Of a stretch of 6,216 bases of DNA, positions 1 through 6,115 are shown one piece after another (position 1 is the first letter of the stretch; the number at the start of each line of letters is the position of its first letter). The notes under the pieces were generated by a model. The model saw only the letters and a list, made by a program, of their open reading frames with translations. It made no database searches and was not told the DNA's origin. The stretch lies in NCBI GenBank assembly GCA_900553635.1, contig USDU01000158.1:1-6216 (forward strand), read 5' to 3'. Position numbers and translations under genes: made by a program. The stretch comes from an uncultured Lachnospiraceae bacterium. GTDB taxonomy: Bacteria; Bacillota_A; Clostridia; Lachnospirales; Lachnospiraceae.

Positions 1-124
1 GGTTGATTACGTTTGCTGTCTTCAGGAAGGTCGTGTTACCAATGGAGAAACCGATAACCAGAAGAACCAGTACGACAATTACAATATTATCAGTAATTAA
101 CTGTTTAATATTTTTTTCTTTCAT
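1..124 (-). CDS. Sugar ABC transporter permease, ribose type (N-terminal fragment, cut by window edge)
   Basis: Only the first 41 codons are visible; the gene runs off the left edge. The reading frame starts at the ATG at 124-122, preceded by a GAGAGG-like ribosome binding site, 53 bases after the stop of the ATPase gene. The visible peptide begins MKEKNIKQLITDN, a short charged cytoplasmic start, followed by a strongly hydrophobic run (about residues 14-26, IVIVVLVLLVIGF) that looks like the first transmembrane segment, then SIGNTTFLKTANVIN. A short basic N-terminus, one hydrophobic helix and an F-L-(x)n-N-(V/L)-x-N stretch are typical of RbsC/BPD_transp_2-family permeases. Position directly after a ribose-type binding protein and double ATPase supports this strongly. 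It would form the membrane channel of the importer. The rest of the protein, and whether a second permease follows, cannot be seen. Confidence 0.85.
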   Translation of the reverse strand, partial: MKEKNIKQLITDNIVIVVLVLLVIGFSIGNTTFLKTANVIN

Positions 125-177
125 TTTATTTTCCTCTCTCTACGAATAAGATTTGTACCGCTTTCCGGTGTATCTGT

Positions 178-1686
178 TTACTGAGCCTGTTTATCCGATC
201 CGTCAGTAACCGGATTCGCAAGAGAAATCAGATTGATTTCTGTAATCTCTTCACGAGTCAGTTCTCCTGTCAGACGACCCTCTGACATAACGTAAGCACG
301 GTCAGCAACCTTGATAACCTCCGGCATATCAGAGGAAATCATGATAATACATCCGCCGTTTTCAACAAACTGGTTCATCAATGCATAAAACTCTGCTCTC
401 GCATTTACGTCGATACCCTTGGTAGGCTCGTCCAGAATCAGAAGCTTTACACCGGCTGCCAGCCATTTAGAAAGGATAACCTTCTGCTGATTACCACCTG
501 ACAGATTTCCGCACAGTGCCTTGATGTTCGGCGCTTTAATCTTCAGCTTGTCCATGTACTCCTCACTGGTGGATACCTCCCAGGGAACATTGACAAAACC
601 ATTCTTTGCGTGGAACGGCAGGTTCGGCAGCGCAACATTTTCTTCAATTGATTTTTTCAGAAGAAGTCCGGTACGGCGACGATCCTCTGTAGCCAATCCC
701 ACTTTTCTGCGGATTGCATCCGCCGGGTTCTTAATATGTACTTCTTCTCCATACAGGAATACCTTACCGGAAGTAATCTTGGTAGCTCCGAAGATTGCCT
801 CCATAACCTCGGTACGTCCTGCTCCAACCAGACCGGAGAACGCTACAATCTCGCCGGCATTGGCATGGAAGCTTACATTTTCAAATACACCCTTCTGAGT
901 AAGGTTTTCAACGCGAAGCATCTCTTCCTTCGCGGTATGTTCCGGTTTCACATAAGCGCCCAGCTCACGGCCAACCATGCTGTTGACGATGGTCTGCTCG
1001 CTTACCTCATTTACTTTATATTCTGCCACCTTCAGACCATCGCGGAAGATAGAACACTTCTCGCAGATGATAGGAAGCTCTGCCATACGGTGTGTTACAT
1101 AAATCATTGTGGTGTTGGCAGCTTTCATCTTCCGGACCTGCTCAAAAAGGGAATCTATCTCTTTCTCAGAAAGTGAGGAAGTCGGCTCATCAAGGACTAC
1201 TACCTTTGCGTGTTTGGAAATAACCTTTGCAATCTCAACCATCTGCAGCTGTGCAGCGGTCAGTTTGGAACAAAGGGTATGCGCATCTACTTCCAGACCC
1301 ATTTCGTCCAGAACGGCCTGCGCATCGGCCTCCATTTTTTTACGATCCAGTAAGCCGTTTTTCTGTTTCGGCTCACATCCCAGATACATGTTCTCAGCTA
1401 CGGTCAGATGGGGAGCAATTGCGGTCTCCTGCTCAATAACTGCGATACCTGCATCCAAAGCATCCTTCGGAGTTTTAAAGTTACATACTTTTCCGTCCAG
1501 AATGACTTCGCCCCTTGTGGGCTTATAAATTGAAGCAATAATTTTAATCAGTGTAGATTTTCCGGCGCCGTTTTCACCGACCAGAGCATGGCATTCACCC
1601 GGATAAAAATCAATGCTGATATCCTCCAACGCTTTTACGCCCGGAAATTCTTTGGCAATATTTTTTACCTGTAAGAGCGGTTCCAT
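178..1686 (-). CDS. Sugar ABC transporter ATP-binding protein, ribose/RbsA type (two fused ATPase domains)
   Basis: This 502-residue protein is the cytoplasmic motor of a monosaccharide importer of the RbsA/MglA class and has the normal family length. Domain 1 shows Walker A GENGAGKST (37-45), a variant signature LTAAQLQ (142-148), Walker B with catalytic Glu VVLDEPTSSL (Glu167) and the switch His in YVTHRMAEL (His199). Domain 2 shows the family's degenerate Walker A GLVGAGRTE (285-293), the motif ATEDRRRTGL (332-341), a full LSGGNQQK signature (395-402) and LILDEPTKGID (Glu420). The switch position in domain 2 reads MISSDMPEV with no His. One active and one degenerate site is usual for this class, so this is not a sign of decay. 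The ATG is preceded by GGAGG at good distance. It lies downstream of a stem-loop that follows the binding-protein gene, so its expression is probably lower than that of the binding protein. The sugar cannot be read from an ATPase sequence. Confidence 0.95.
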   Translation of the reverse strand: MEPLLQVKNIAKEFPGVKALEDISIDFYPGECHALVGENGAGKSTLIKIIASIYKPTRGEVILDGKVCNFKTPKDALDAGIAVIEQETAIAPHLTVAENMYLGCEPKQKNGLLDRKKMEADAQAVLDEMGLEVDAHTLCSKLTAAQLQMVEIAKVISKHAKVVVLDEPTSSLSEKEIDSLFEQVRKMKAANTTMIYVTHRMAELPIICEKCSIFRDGLKVAEYKVNEVSEQTIVNSMVGRELGAYVKPEHTAKEEMLRVENLTQKGVFENVSFHANAGEIVAFSGLVGAGRTEVMEAIFGATKITSGKVFLYGEEVHIKNPADAIRRKVGLATEDRRRTGLLLKKSIEENVALPNLPFHAKNGFVNVPWEVSTSEEYMDKLKIKAPNIKALCGNLSGGNQQKVILSKWLAAGVKLLILDEPTKGIDVNARAEFYALMNQFVENGGCIIMISSDMPEVIKVADRAYVMSEGRLTGELTREEITEINLISLANPVTDGSDKQAQ

Positions 1687-1714
1687 ATCTGTCCTCCATT
1701 TCCCTCTTTATTAA

Positions 1715-1746
1715 AAAGTGCCCAGAACCAATGGCCTGGGCACTTT
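1715..1746 (-). terminator. Stem-loop between binding protein and ATPase genes, likely leaky terminator or 3' stabiliser
   Basis: An 11-base-pair perfect inverted repeat (AAAGTGCCCAG / CTGGGCACTTT) with a 10-base loop sits about 37 bases after the stop of the binding-protein gene. Read in the direction of transcription, the second arm runs into five T residues (CACTTTTTAATAAAG), which is the form of a weak intrinsic terminator. Because ATPase and permease genes of the same importer follow 18 bases later with no obvious promoter of their own, partial read-through is more plausible than a full stop. Similar intercistronic hairpins in sugar ABC operons raise the amount of binding protein relative to the membrane parts, by partial termination or by blocking 3' exonucleases. 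Confidence 0.75.
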
Positions 1747-1782
1747 AGACCAATACTTACTTAGTCTGATTTCCTATAGAAA

Positions 1783-2835
1783 TTACTTCAGGTAATCTGC
1801 AACGTTCTCAGCAGTTACAAGCTTACACTCGATCAGGTCCTTCTGATCTCCTGCGATTGCGCCAGTTGTGAAGTACTCAGCGATCTTATCTACGATACCA
1901 GCGCCGATACCAACCGGATCCTGTGCAACTTCTGCTTCCCAGATCTTTCCAACTTCCGGATCAGCAATGTACTGGCAAGCGGTCTCACCTGCATCGAAAC
2001 CAACGATCTTTGTGCTTGCGCCTGCTGCCTGGATAGAGGACAGTGCGCCGTAACCGGTCGGGTCACCTACTACGAAGATGTAGGAAAGGTCATCGCCATA
2101 CTTTGTGATCAGGTTCTGCATGATATCAGCAGCCTTTGCCTGGTCGTTATCAGCATCCTGGGACTCGATCAGAGTCAGATCCTTGCCGCCGTCGATAGCA
2201 GCCTGGATGGTCTCCTCGAAACCAGCCTGACGGTCCTGAGTGGACTGTGCGGAAGCGTATGTGATACATCCAACGATGGATCCTTCCGGAGCATGCTCAG
2301 CAACGTACTCACCAGCAGTAACACCACCAGCCTTGTTGTTGGAGCCTACGAATGCAAGATACTGATCCAGATACTGGTCATCCAGTGTACAGTCAAATGT
2401 GAAGATCTTAACGCCCTCTTTGTTAGCTGCCTGGATAGCTGGCATGGTTCCTGCGGGGTCGTTTGCGGAAAGTGCAACTGCGTCATAGCCTGCGCCTACG
2501 TAGTTGTTGATCAGGTCGGAGCACTTGTTTCCGTCAAGCTCCTGGTCGCCAAGTGTCGGAGCCGGGATACCGAGCTTCTCACACTGAGACTTGATACCTT
2601 CCTCAACGCTCTGATAGAAAGCGTCGTTCTCTGTACCAACGATGAATGCCAGTTTCAGGTCTGCCAGATCCTTTGTTTCGCCTGCTGCGTCAGCGTCAGC
2701 TGCCGGAGCCTCTGCGGTCTCCTCTGTCTTTGTGTCTGCTGCTGCGTCTGTGCTTTCAGCCGGCTTGGAGCCGCATGCTGCCAGAGATGCAACCATCATT
2801 GTTGCCATCAGCGCTGCTAAAACTTTTTTCTTCAT
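1783..2835 (-). CDS. Sugar ABC transporter substrate-binding lipoprotein, ribose type
   Basis: This is the extracellular, membrane-anchored sugar receptor of the importer (Peripla_BP_4/RbsB class). From the preferred start it has 350 residues. A basic N-terminus and hydrophobic segment end in the lipobox LAAC-G, giving a lipidated Cys21, followed by an Ala/Glu/Asp/Thr-rich low-complexity linker of roughly 35 residues. The mature fold begins at LKLAFIVGTENDAFYQSV. Binding-cleft hallmarks of pentose/hexose receptors are visible: N-D-x-F-Y near the start, the Arg in QDRQAGFEE, the Asp in VGFDAGE, and the Gln of EVAQDP. I chose the ATG at 2835-2833 because AGGAGG (2850-2845) touches the upstream ATG at 2844 with no spacer, but stands nine bases from this one. 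The gene is preceded by an 89-base gap with a stem-loop and followed by another stem-loop. The ligand is unknown; a free monosaccharide is likely. Confidence 0.93.
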   Translation of the reverse strand: MKKKVLAALMATMMVASLAACGSKPAESTDAAADTKTEETAEAPAADADAAGETKDLADLKLAFIVGTENDAFYQSVEEGIKSQCEKLGIPAPTLGDQELDGNKCSDLINNYVGAGYDAVALSANDPAGTMPAIQAANKEGVKIFTFDCTLDDQYLDQYLAFVGSNNKAGGVTAGEYVAEHAPEGSIVGCITYASAQSTQDRQAGFEETIQAAIDGGKDLTLIESQDADNDQAKAADIMQNLITKYGDDLSYIFVVGDPTGYGALSSIQAAGASTKIVGFDAGETACQYIADPEVGKIWEAEVAQDPVGIGAGIVDKIAEYFTTGAIAGDQKDLIECKLVTAENVADYLK

Positions 2836-2844
2836 CTTTTTCAT

Positions 2845-2850
2845 CCTCCT
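2845..2850 (-). promoter_or_regulatory. Ribosome binding site that decides the binding-protein start
   Basis: A full AGGAGG is followed directly by ATGAAAAAGATG. The first ATG (2844) has zero spacing and cannot be positioned well in the ribosome; the second, in frame (2835), has nine bases. The shorter protein begins MKKKVLAALM, an ordinary lipoprotein signal start. Confidence 0.8.
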
Positions 2851-2871
2851 AATTTTGAAAAGATTTTTTAG

Positions 2872-2909
2872 AGTGTATTTAAATACTTCCCACTCCGGAA
2901 GTATACACT
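2872..2909 (-). other. Bulged stem-loop in the leader of the binding-protein gene
   Basis: In the 89-base gap before the binding-protein gene, ATACTTCC (2883-2890) and GGAAGTAT (2897-2904) form a perfect 8-base-pair stem with a 6-base loop. It can continue with AGTGT (2872-2876) against ACACT (2905-2909) across a one-sided 6-base bulge. Part of it also forms the separate 12-base palindrome GTATTTAAATAC (2875-2886). No T-run follows it in the direction of transcription, so it is not an intrinsic terminator. It could be an mRNA processing or 5' stability element, or a DNA operator. Which of these it is cannot be told from sequence. Confidence 0.5.
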
Positions 2910-2933
2910 TTCTCCCTTTTATTCCGGTTTCTC

Positions 2934-3614
2934 TTATTTTGCTGCCGGATACTCTGTACAGAGCAGTCTGTACGGTGCTTCATCCTCCTCGATGGACGGA
3001 TATCTTCCCAGCGGATTCTTGAAGCGGTTGTCTGTGTTGTCATCATTGGTTGCGGAAACCTCTCCAATCAGGGACGGGCCGCCTTCCGGAATGATGAACT
3101 CATGATACAGGTACGGATACAGTGTCATGCTTTCGCCCGGGTGAAGGGTTACCTTGCTTCCTGCCGGCATGGTGTACTGTCTGCCGTCCTGGCAAATCAT
3201 AACGTCGGTATCCAGGAAATCTCCTGTCTCCGGATCTGCGTTATAGAATGTAAAGATAATGTCGTTTCCGCCGCGGTTGATGATGTCTTCCATCTTATTC
3301 CAGTGGAAATGCATCGGAGAAACCTGACCGGAATCACACATCATAATTTTCTCTGCGTAGGGCTTTTTATATTTCGGGTTATGCACATTACCGTTACGGA
3401 TGGTAATCAGTGCCAGACCCAGGGTATCGAAATGACCCTCACCGTAGTCTGTTACGTCCCAGCCCAGAGCATTGTCACGAATCTCATCATACTCATGACC
3501 CTTCTCTGCCCACTCCTCCGGAGTGAAGCTTAAGTACGGCGGAAGCGCGAATTTGTACTCTGCCAGTAATGCCTCAAATTTTTTGATAACTGCATTAATT
3601 TCTGATCTCTTCAT
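2934..3614 (-). CDS. D-lyxose ketol-isomerase family protein (cupin sugar isomerase)
   Basis: The 226-residue protein matches the usual length and layout of D-lyxose isomerases (EC 5.3.1.15; formerly DUF1498), metal-dependent cupins that interconvert D-lyxose and D-xylulose and, in characterised members, D-mannose and D-fructose. Visible family features are ALGWDVTDYGEG (49-60), the metal-binding stretch MHFHWNKMEDIINRGG with His102, His104 and Glu109, and the fourth ligand His171 in YLYHEF. All four metal ligands are present, so the enzyme should be active. The ATG has AAGGAG eight bases upstream, and the gene starts 14 bases after the stop of the DUF4432 gene, which indicates one transcript. 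It would act on the free sugar just after import. The true aldose/ketose pair is inferred only as far as the family; related members differ in preference. Confidence 0.88.
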   Translation of the reverse strand: MKRSEINAVIKKFEALLAEYKFALPPYLSFTPEEWAEKGHEYDEIRDNALGWDVTDYGEGHFDTLGLALITIRNGNVHNPKYKKPYAEKIMMCDSGQVSPMHFHWNKMEDIINRGGNDIIFTFYNADPETGDFLDTDVMICQDGRQYTMPAGSKVTLHPGESMTLYPYLYHEFIIPEGGPSLIGEVSATNDDNTDNRFKNPLGRYPSIEEDEAPYRLLCTEYPAAK

Positions 3615-3628
3615 AACTCTGACTCCTT

Positions 3629-4675
3629 CTATGCTTTTATCGCATTGATTTTTTCTATTGCTGCATCTATCTTATCTTTTCCCTCGATGACGGAGAACTT
3701 AAGAACATTGGTCTCCTTCTCAAAGGGTTCCAGATAATGTACGGTATTATTTTCAATATGATGAAGCTTTCCGTATACGCTGGAATTGGACGGCTCCAGA
3801 CCCAGGACATAATCTCCAGATGCCATGGATTTCCATTCCATAAAATATGGAAGATTCTTCTGGTTGAACTCAATGGTCAGGCCGATGTTCAGCTCATGGT
3901 TGGCTACCAGTACCATCGTGTCCAGCTTGTCGTCGGACTGCATATCATGGATGAACACGTACTCGCACTCATTGTCAATGGGCGTCTCCAGCTTGTTCCA
4001 TCGTTCTACGTGCTTCTCAGAAAATTCTTCTCTTCCGACCACCTTTTTGGAAGGTACGTAAAGCTCGCAGTTTTCATTCAGGAACGGATATCCCACATTG
4101 CAATGATACAGGAGCATCAGCGGCTCCGGACGAAACGCCTGATTTTCAATCTCGTCCGTTACCGTAATACTGTTTTCTCCCAGAACGCTTTCTATCCTTC
4201 TGCGAAGAACCATATTCTCACCGAACAGCTCTGCCTCCCGCATCTCGCCGGAAATCACCAGCTTGCAGGTCTCGCCCTCGGTAATCACATCTGTGCATAC
4301 ATGCTCGGCCGGTGTGGTACGCATACGGCCGTGCATCGGATAATCCTTTCCGTCTACGGTGCAGGGAGCGCAGATATTTTCCAGGCCACAGGTGAAGAAC
4401 AATCCACCCATGATGCTTCGAAGCGCTTCCTCTCCGTTGGTGTCATACTGATTTCTTCCTTCCAGCCCGGGCTTCGCAAGAAACGTCATGTTCATGCCCT
4501 TATAGGAAAAATCCGTAATATCCAGCGCCTTATCCGCTGCGGAATGGAAGAAAATGTCGCCGCACTTTGCTTCGATGGCGTTCATGTGCTCCGCGCGTCC
4601 CTCTTTATAAACAATCGGACGGGCGTATACCATCTGCTGCAGGCTTCCGCAATATTTCATCAGTTTCTTATCCAT
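3629..4675 (-). CDS. DUF4432 family protein, aldose-1-epimerase (galactose mutarotase)-like
   Basis: From the preferred start this is a 348-residue protein of the galactose mutarotase-like beta-sandwich superfamily. It shows DUF4432 marks: DKALDITDFSYKG near residue 50, GGLFFTCGLEN near 92, a PMHGR motif (His115), LLYHCNVGYPF (His191) and GLEPSNSSV (Glu294). The two His and the Glu correspond in kind to the catalytic His/His/Glu set of aldose 1-epimerases, but this mapping is by motif order, not by structure. A likely role is anomer interconversion, or binding of the imported sugar before isomerisation. The function of the DUF4432 family is not well established to my knowledge. The start at 4675 is preferred because GAGAGG directly touches the earlier ATG (4684), while this in-frame ATG lies nine bases from it. 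The gene ends 14 bases before the lyxose isomerase-like gene. Confidence 0.82.
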   Translation of the reverse strand: MDKKLMKYCGSLQQMVYARPIVYKEGRAEHMNAIEAKCGDIFFHSAADKALDITDFSYKGMNMTFLAKPGLEGRNQYDTNGEEALRSIMGGLFFTCGLENICAPCTVDGKDYPMHGRMRTTPAEHVCTDVITEGETCKLVISGEMREAELFGENMVLRRRIESVLGENSITVTDEIENQAFRPEPLMLLYHCNVGYPFLNENCELYVPSKKVVGREEFSEKHVERWNKLETPIDNECEYVFIHDMQSDDKLDTMVLVANHELNIGLTIEFNQKNLPYFMEWKSMASGDYVLGLEPSNSSVYGKLHHIENNTVHYLEPFEKETNVLKFSVIEGKDKIDAAIEKINAIKA

Positions 4676-4684
4676 TGCTGTCAT

Positions 4685-4690
4685 CCTCTC
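4685..4690 (-). promoter_or_regulatory. Ribosome binding site that decides the DUF4432 start
   Basis: GAGAGG is followed at once by ATGACAGCAATG. As with the binding-protein gene, the first ATG has no spacer and the second in-frame ATG has nine bases. The choice removes only three residues (MTA) from the protein. Confidence 0.65.
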
Positions 4691-4696
4691 AACCGC

Positions 4697-5269
4697 TTAC
4701 TCAAGATTTGCGTGATATCTCCAGAGGCTCTTCATATCAATCTTGCGCTCGTCGATAATCATTTTCGCAACCACATCTCCGAAAAGCAGAAGGCTCTGCT
4801 CAAACAGGGATGTCATAGGCTGTACGGAATCAATCTCGTCCTCCAGATAATTCTTGGTTCTCACCGGAATACGAACCATGAACTCGCACAGGTCCTTCAT
4901 CTCGCTGTTGGGGTTGGAACCGATATGTACAATTTTAGCGCCGATTCCATGTGCCTTCTTCGCAATTCCCAGTGGGAACAGGGATCCGCCGCTTCCGGAT
5001 CCTACAACCAGAAGATCCTTATCGGTGATAGCCGGCTCGGTGATCTCTCCCACATAGTGGGTTTTGATTCCCAGATGCGCCAGTCTCTTGCAGATAGCCT
5101 GCAGGGAGAGAAGTACTCTTCCGACTCCTACAAAGTAAACCTGGTCTGCTTCCAGAACTGCCTGTACAAATTTTTCAACCGTTTCCGGTTCTACGGCTCC
5201 CAGAGCCTTGTCCAGCTCACCCAGGACTGATTTTACGGTTTCATTATAATTATCACTGTAATATCCCAT
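4697..5269 (-). CDS. hxlB: SIS-domain sugar-phosphate isomerase, 6-phospho-3-hexuloisomerase (HxlB/PHI) family
   Basis: The 190-residue length, single SIS domain and C-terminal YHANLE (185-190) match 6-phospho-3-hexuloisomerase, which converts D-arabino-3-hexulose 6-phosphate to fructose 6-phosphate in the ribulose monophosphate pathway. Other family marks are VYFVGVGR (44-51), YVGEITEPAI (72-81), the nucleotide-fold turn GSGSGG (90-95), IGSNPNS (116-122), VRIPVRTKNYLED (132-144) and QPMTSLFEQSLLLF (150-163). The turn reads GSGSGGS where PHI proteins usually read (I/S)SGSGET, so an acidic residue is replaced, and VGAGRSG is VGVGRVL; substrate preference may differ. The gene starts two bases after the stop of the epimerase-like gene and its AGAGG site lies inside that gene, implying translational coupling. 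No 3-hexulose-6-phosphate synthase is present in the window, so formaldehyde fixation is not supported here. Family assignment is firm; the reaction is not. Confidence 0.85.
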   Translation of the reverse strand: MGYYSDNYNETVKSVLGELDKALGAVEPETVEKFVQAVLEADQVYFVGVGRVLLSLQAICKRLAHLGIKTHYVGEITEPAITDKDLLVVGSGSGGSLFPLGIAKKAHGIGAKIVHIGSNPNSEMKDLCEFMVRIPVRTKNYLEDEIDSVQPMTSLFEQSLLLFGDVVAKMIIDERKIDMKSLWRYHANLE

Positions 5270-5271
5270 CT

Positions 5272-5982
5272 TTATGACCTCTTGCTGTTAATCTCATCTT
5301 CCATGGCCTTCAGCCTCTTCAGGCTTCCGGTCTGGTCATCCTTCTTGATACAGGTGCTTCCCGCTACGAAGATATCCGCTTCGCCGGATATTCCGTAGGT
5401 AGAAATGTTTTCCGGGGAAATTCTTCCGTCCAGAATTACTCTGGTATCCAGCCCTCTGGCGGTAATCATTTCATGTAAATCATGAATCTTCTTTGCCGAG
5501 TAAGCTGTCTGTGCCTCGCCTTTCACCTGGGCAAAGCCCGGATTAATCAGCATCAGCAGCACTGCGTCGCATTTATCAAGGATATACTCCAGCTCATACA
5601 GCGGTGTCGCCGGCTTCAGAGCCACACCAGCGCGGATACCCTTGCTGTGAATGTAATTCAGCATACCGTCCACGTGGTCACAGGTTTCTATGTGAAATAC
5701 AATCTGAGAAGCGCCTGCCTCAATCAGTTCGTCGATAAAGAACTGCGGCTCTGTTACCATTACATGAGCTTCGAACTCCAGATTGGTTTTCTTTCGAAGC
5801 TGCTTTACCGTATCAAGACCCAGCGGCATACTCGGGCTGAAATGTCCGTCCAGAATATCTACATGAATCATCTCCAGTCCGGCTTCCTCTACCATCCGGC
5901 ACTGCTGTTCCAGGTTACACATATCCAGTGTAATCATGGACGGGGAGATATGACAGGATTTTGCCCAAATTTTCTCGTTCAT
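5272..5982 (-). CDS. Ribulose-phosphate 3-epimerase family protein, possibly D-allulose-6-phosphate 3-epimerase (AlsE-like)
   Basis: This 236-residue TIM-barrel enzyme belongs to the Rpe/AlsE family, which inverts C3 of ketose phosphates (ribulose/xylulose 5-phosphate, or allulose/fructose 6-phosphate). Visible family marks are HISPSM (11-16), IHVDILDGHFSPS (39-51, with His40 and Asp42), EAHVMVTEP (71-79, His73), LLMLINPGF (142-150), VILDG with Asp185 and FVAGST (205-210). The metal-binding and acid-base set His/Asp/His/Asp is therefore intact. The phosphate-side loops differ from common Rpe: INPGFAQVKGE in place of the usual NPGFGGQ, and LDGRI in place of VDGG. The operon context (sugar import, not Calvin or housekeeping genes) argues for a dedicated catabolic epimerase. 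It is the first gene of the operon, with AGGAG and AAAGGA before its ATG and a consensus promoter about 60 bases upstream. Plain ribulose-phosphate epimerase activity cannot be excluded. Confidence 0.85.
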   Translation of the reverse strand: MNEKIWAKSCHISPSMITLDMCNLEQQCRMVEEAGLEMIHVDILDGHFSPSMPLGLDTVKQLRKKTNLEFEAHVMVTEPQFFIDELIEAGASQIVFHIETCDHVDGMLNYIHSKGIRAGVALKPATPLYELEYILDKCDAVLLMLINPGFAQVKGEAQTAYSAKKIHDLHEMITARGLDTRVILDGRISPENISTYGISGEADIFVAGSTCIKKDDQTGSLKRLKAMEDEINSKRS

Positions 5983-6044
5983 TTTTCCTTTTCTCCTACA
6001 TCTTGTACATTAGTGCATTGCCCTTACTAACTTTATATGAACAA

Positions 6045-6072
6045 ATTATACATCATTCTCATCATTTGTCAA
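6045..6072 (-). promoter_or_regulatory. Consensus sigma-A-type promoter of the operon
   Basis: Reading leftward, a perfect TTGACA (6072-6067) and a perfect TATAAT (6050-6045) are separated by 16 bases. Seven bases past the -10 box is an A at 6038, giving a predicted leader of about 56 bases before the first ATG. Such a strong core promoter on a catabolic operon suggests that control acts mainly through a repressor or through catabolite control, not through a poor core promoter. Confidence 0.85.
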
Positions 6073-6085
6073 TCCGGCAATTCCA

Positions 6086-6106
6086 ATTTTTATGTTTTAC
6101 ACAAAA
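6086..6106. promoter_or_regulatory. Candidate second regulator site upstream of the -35 box
   Basis: The half-site TTACACAAAA (6097-6106) is an exact copy of the right arm of the palindrome at 6116-6140. Its opposite arm is poor (about 6 of 10 positions fit). Its centre, 6096, is 32 bases from the centre of the palindrome, close to three helical turns, and about 58 bases upstream of the predicted start of transcription. This fits a regulator binding both sites on one face, but the region is AT-rich and chance is possible. Confidence 0.35.
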
Positions 6107-6115
6107 GCTGTTTTC

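Noticed and set aside
2293..2820. A plus-strand frame giving a Cys-rich peptide.
   Set aside because: The Cys runs are the mirror of the Ala/Glu/Asp-rich linker codons of the binding lipoprotein on the other strand. There is no independent evidence of coding.
2879..3067. A 62-codon minus-strand frame overlapping the end of the lyxose isomerase-like gene.
   Set aside because: It is out of frame with the real gene and overlaps its last 45 or so codons, and the peptide is low quality, rich in Arg and Gln with no domain.
3737..5230. A 497-codon open frame on the plus strand across the DUF4432 and SIS genes.
   Set aside because: It is fully antisense to two well-recognised genes, has no recognisable domain, and no convincing ribosome binding site or promoter. 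Long antisense frames arise when the sense genes rarely use codons that read as stops in reverse.
4697..5982. Ribulose monophosphate (formaldehyde fixation) pathway, suggested by the HxlB-like gene beside a TIM-barrel sugar-phosphate enzyme.
   Set aside because: The TIM-barrel enzyme carries the Rpe/AlsE metal and acid-base set (HVDILDGHF, AHVMVTEP), not hexulose-phosphate synthase motifs, and the operon is built around sugar import.
6010..6030. TTAGT / ACTAA inverted repeat in the operon leader, about 18 bases after the predicted start.
   Set aside because: Only five base pairs with an 11-base spacer in an AT-rich leader; too weak to call an operator or riboswitch. The 56-base leader is also too short for any known riboswitch of sugar genes.
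6067..6085. A possible catabolite-control (cre) site around CCGG near the -35 box.
   Set aside because: Neither strand fits the TGNNANCGNTNNCA pattern when aligned on the central CG; only the CG itself matches.
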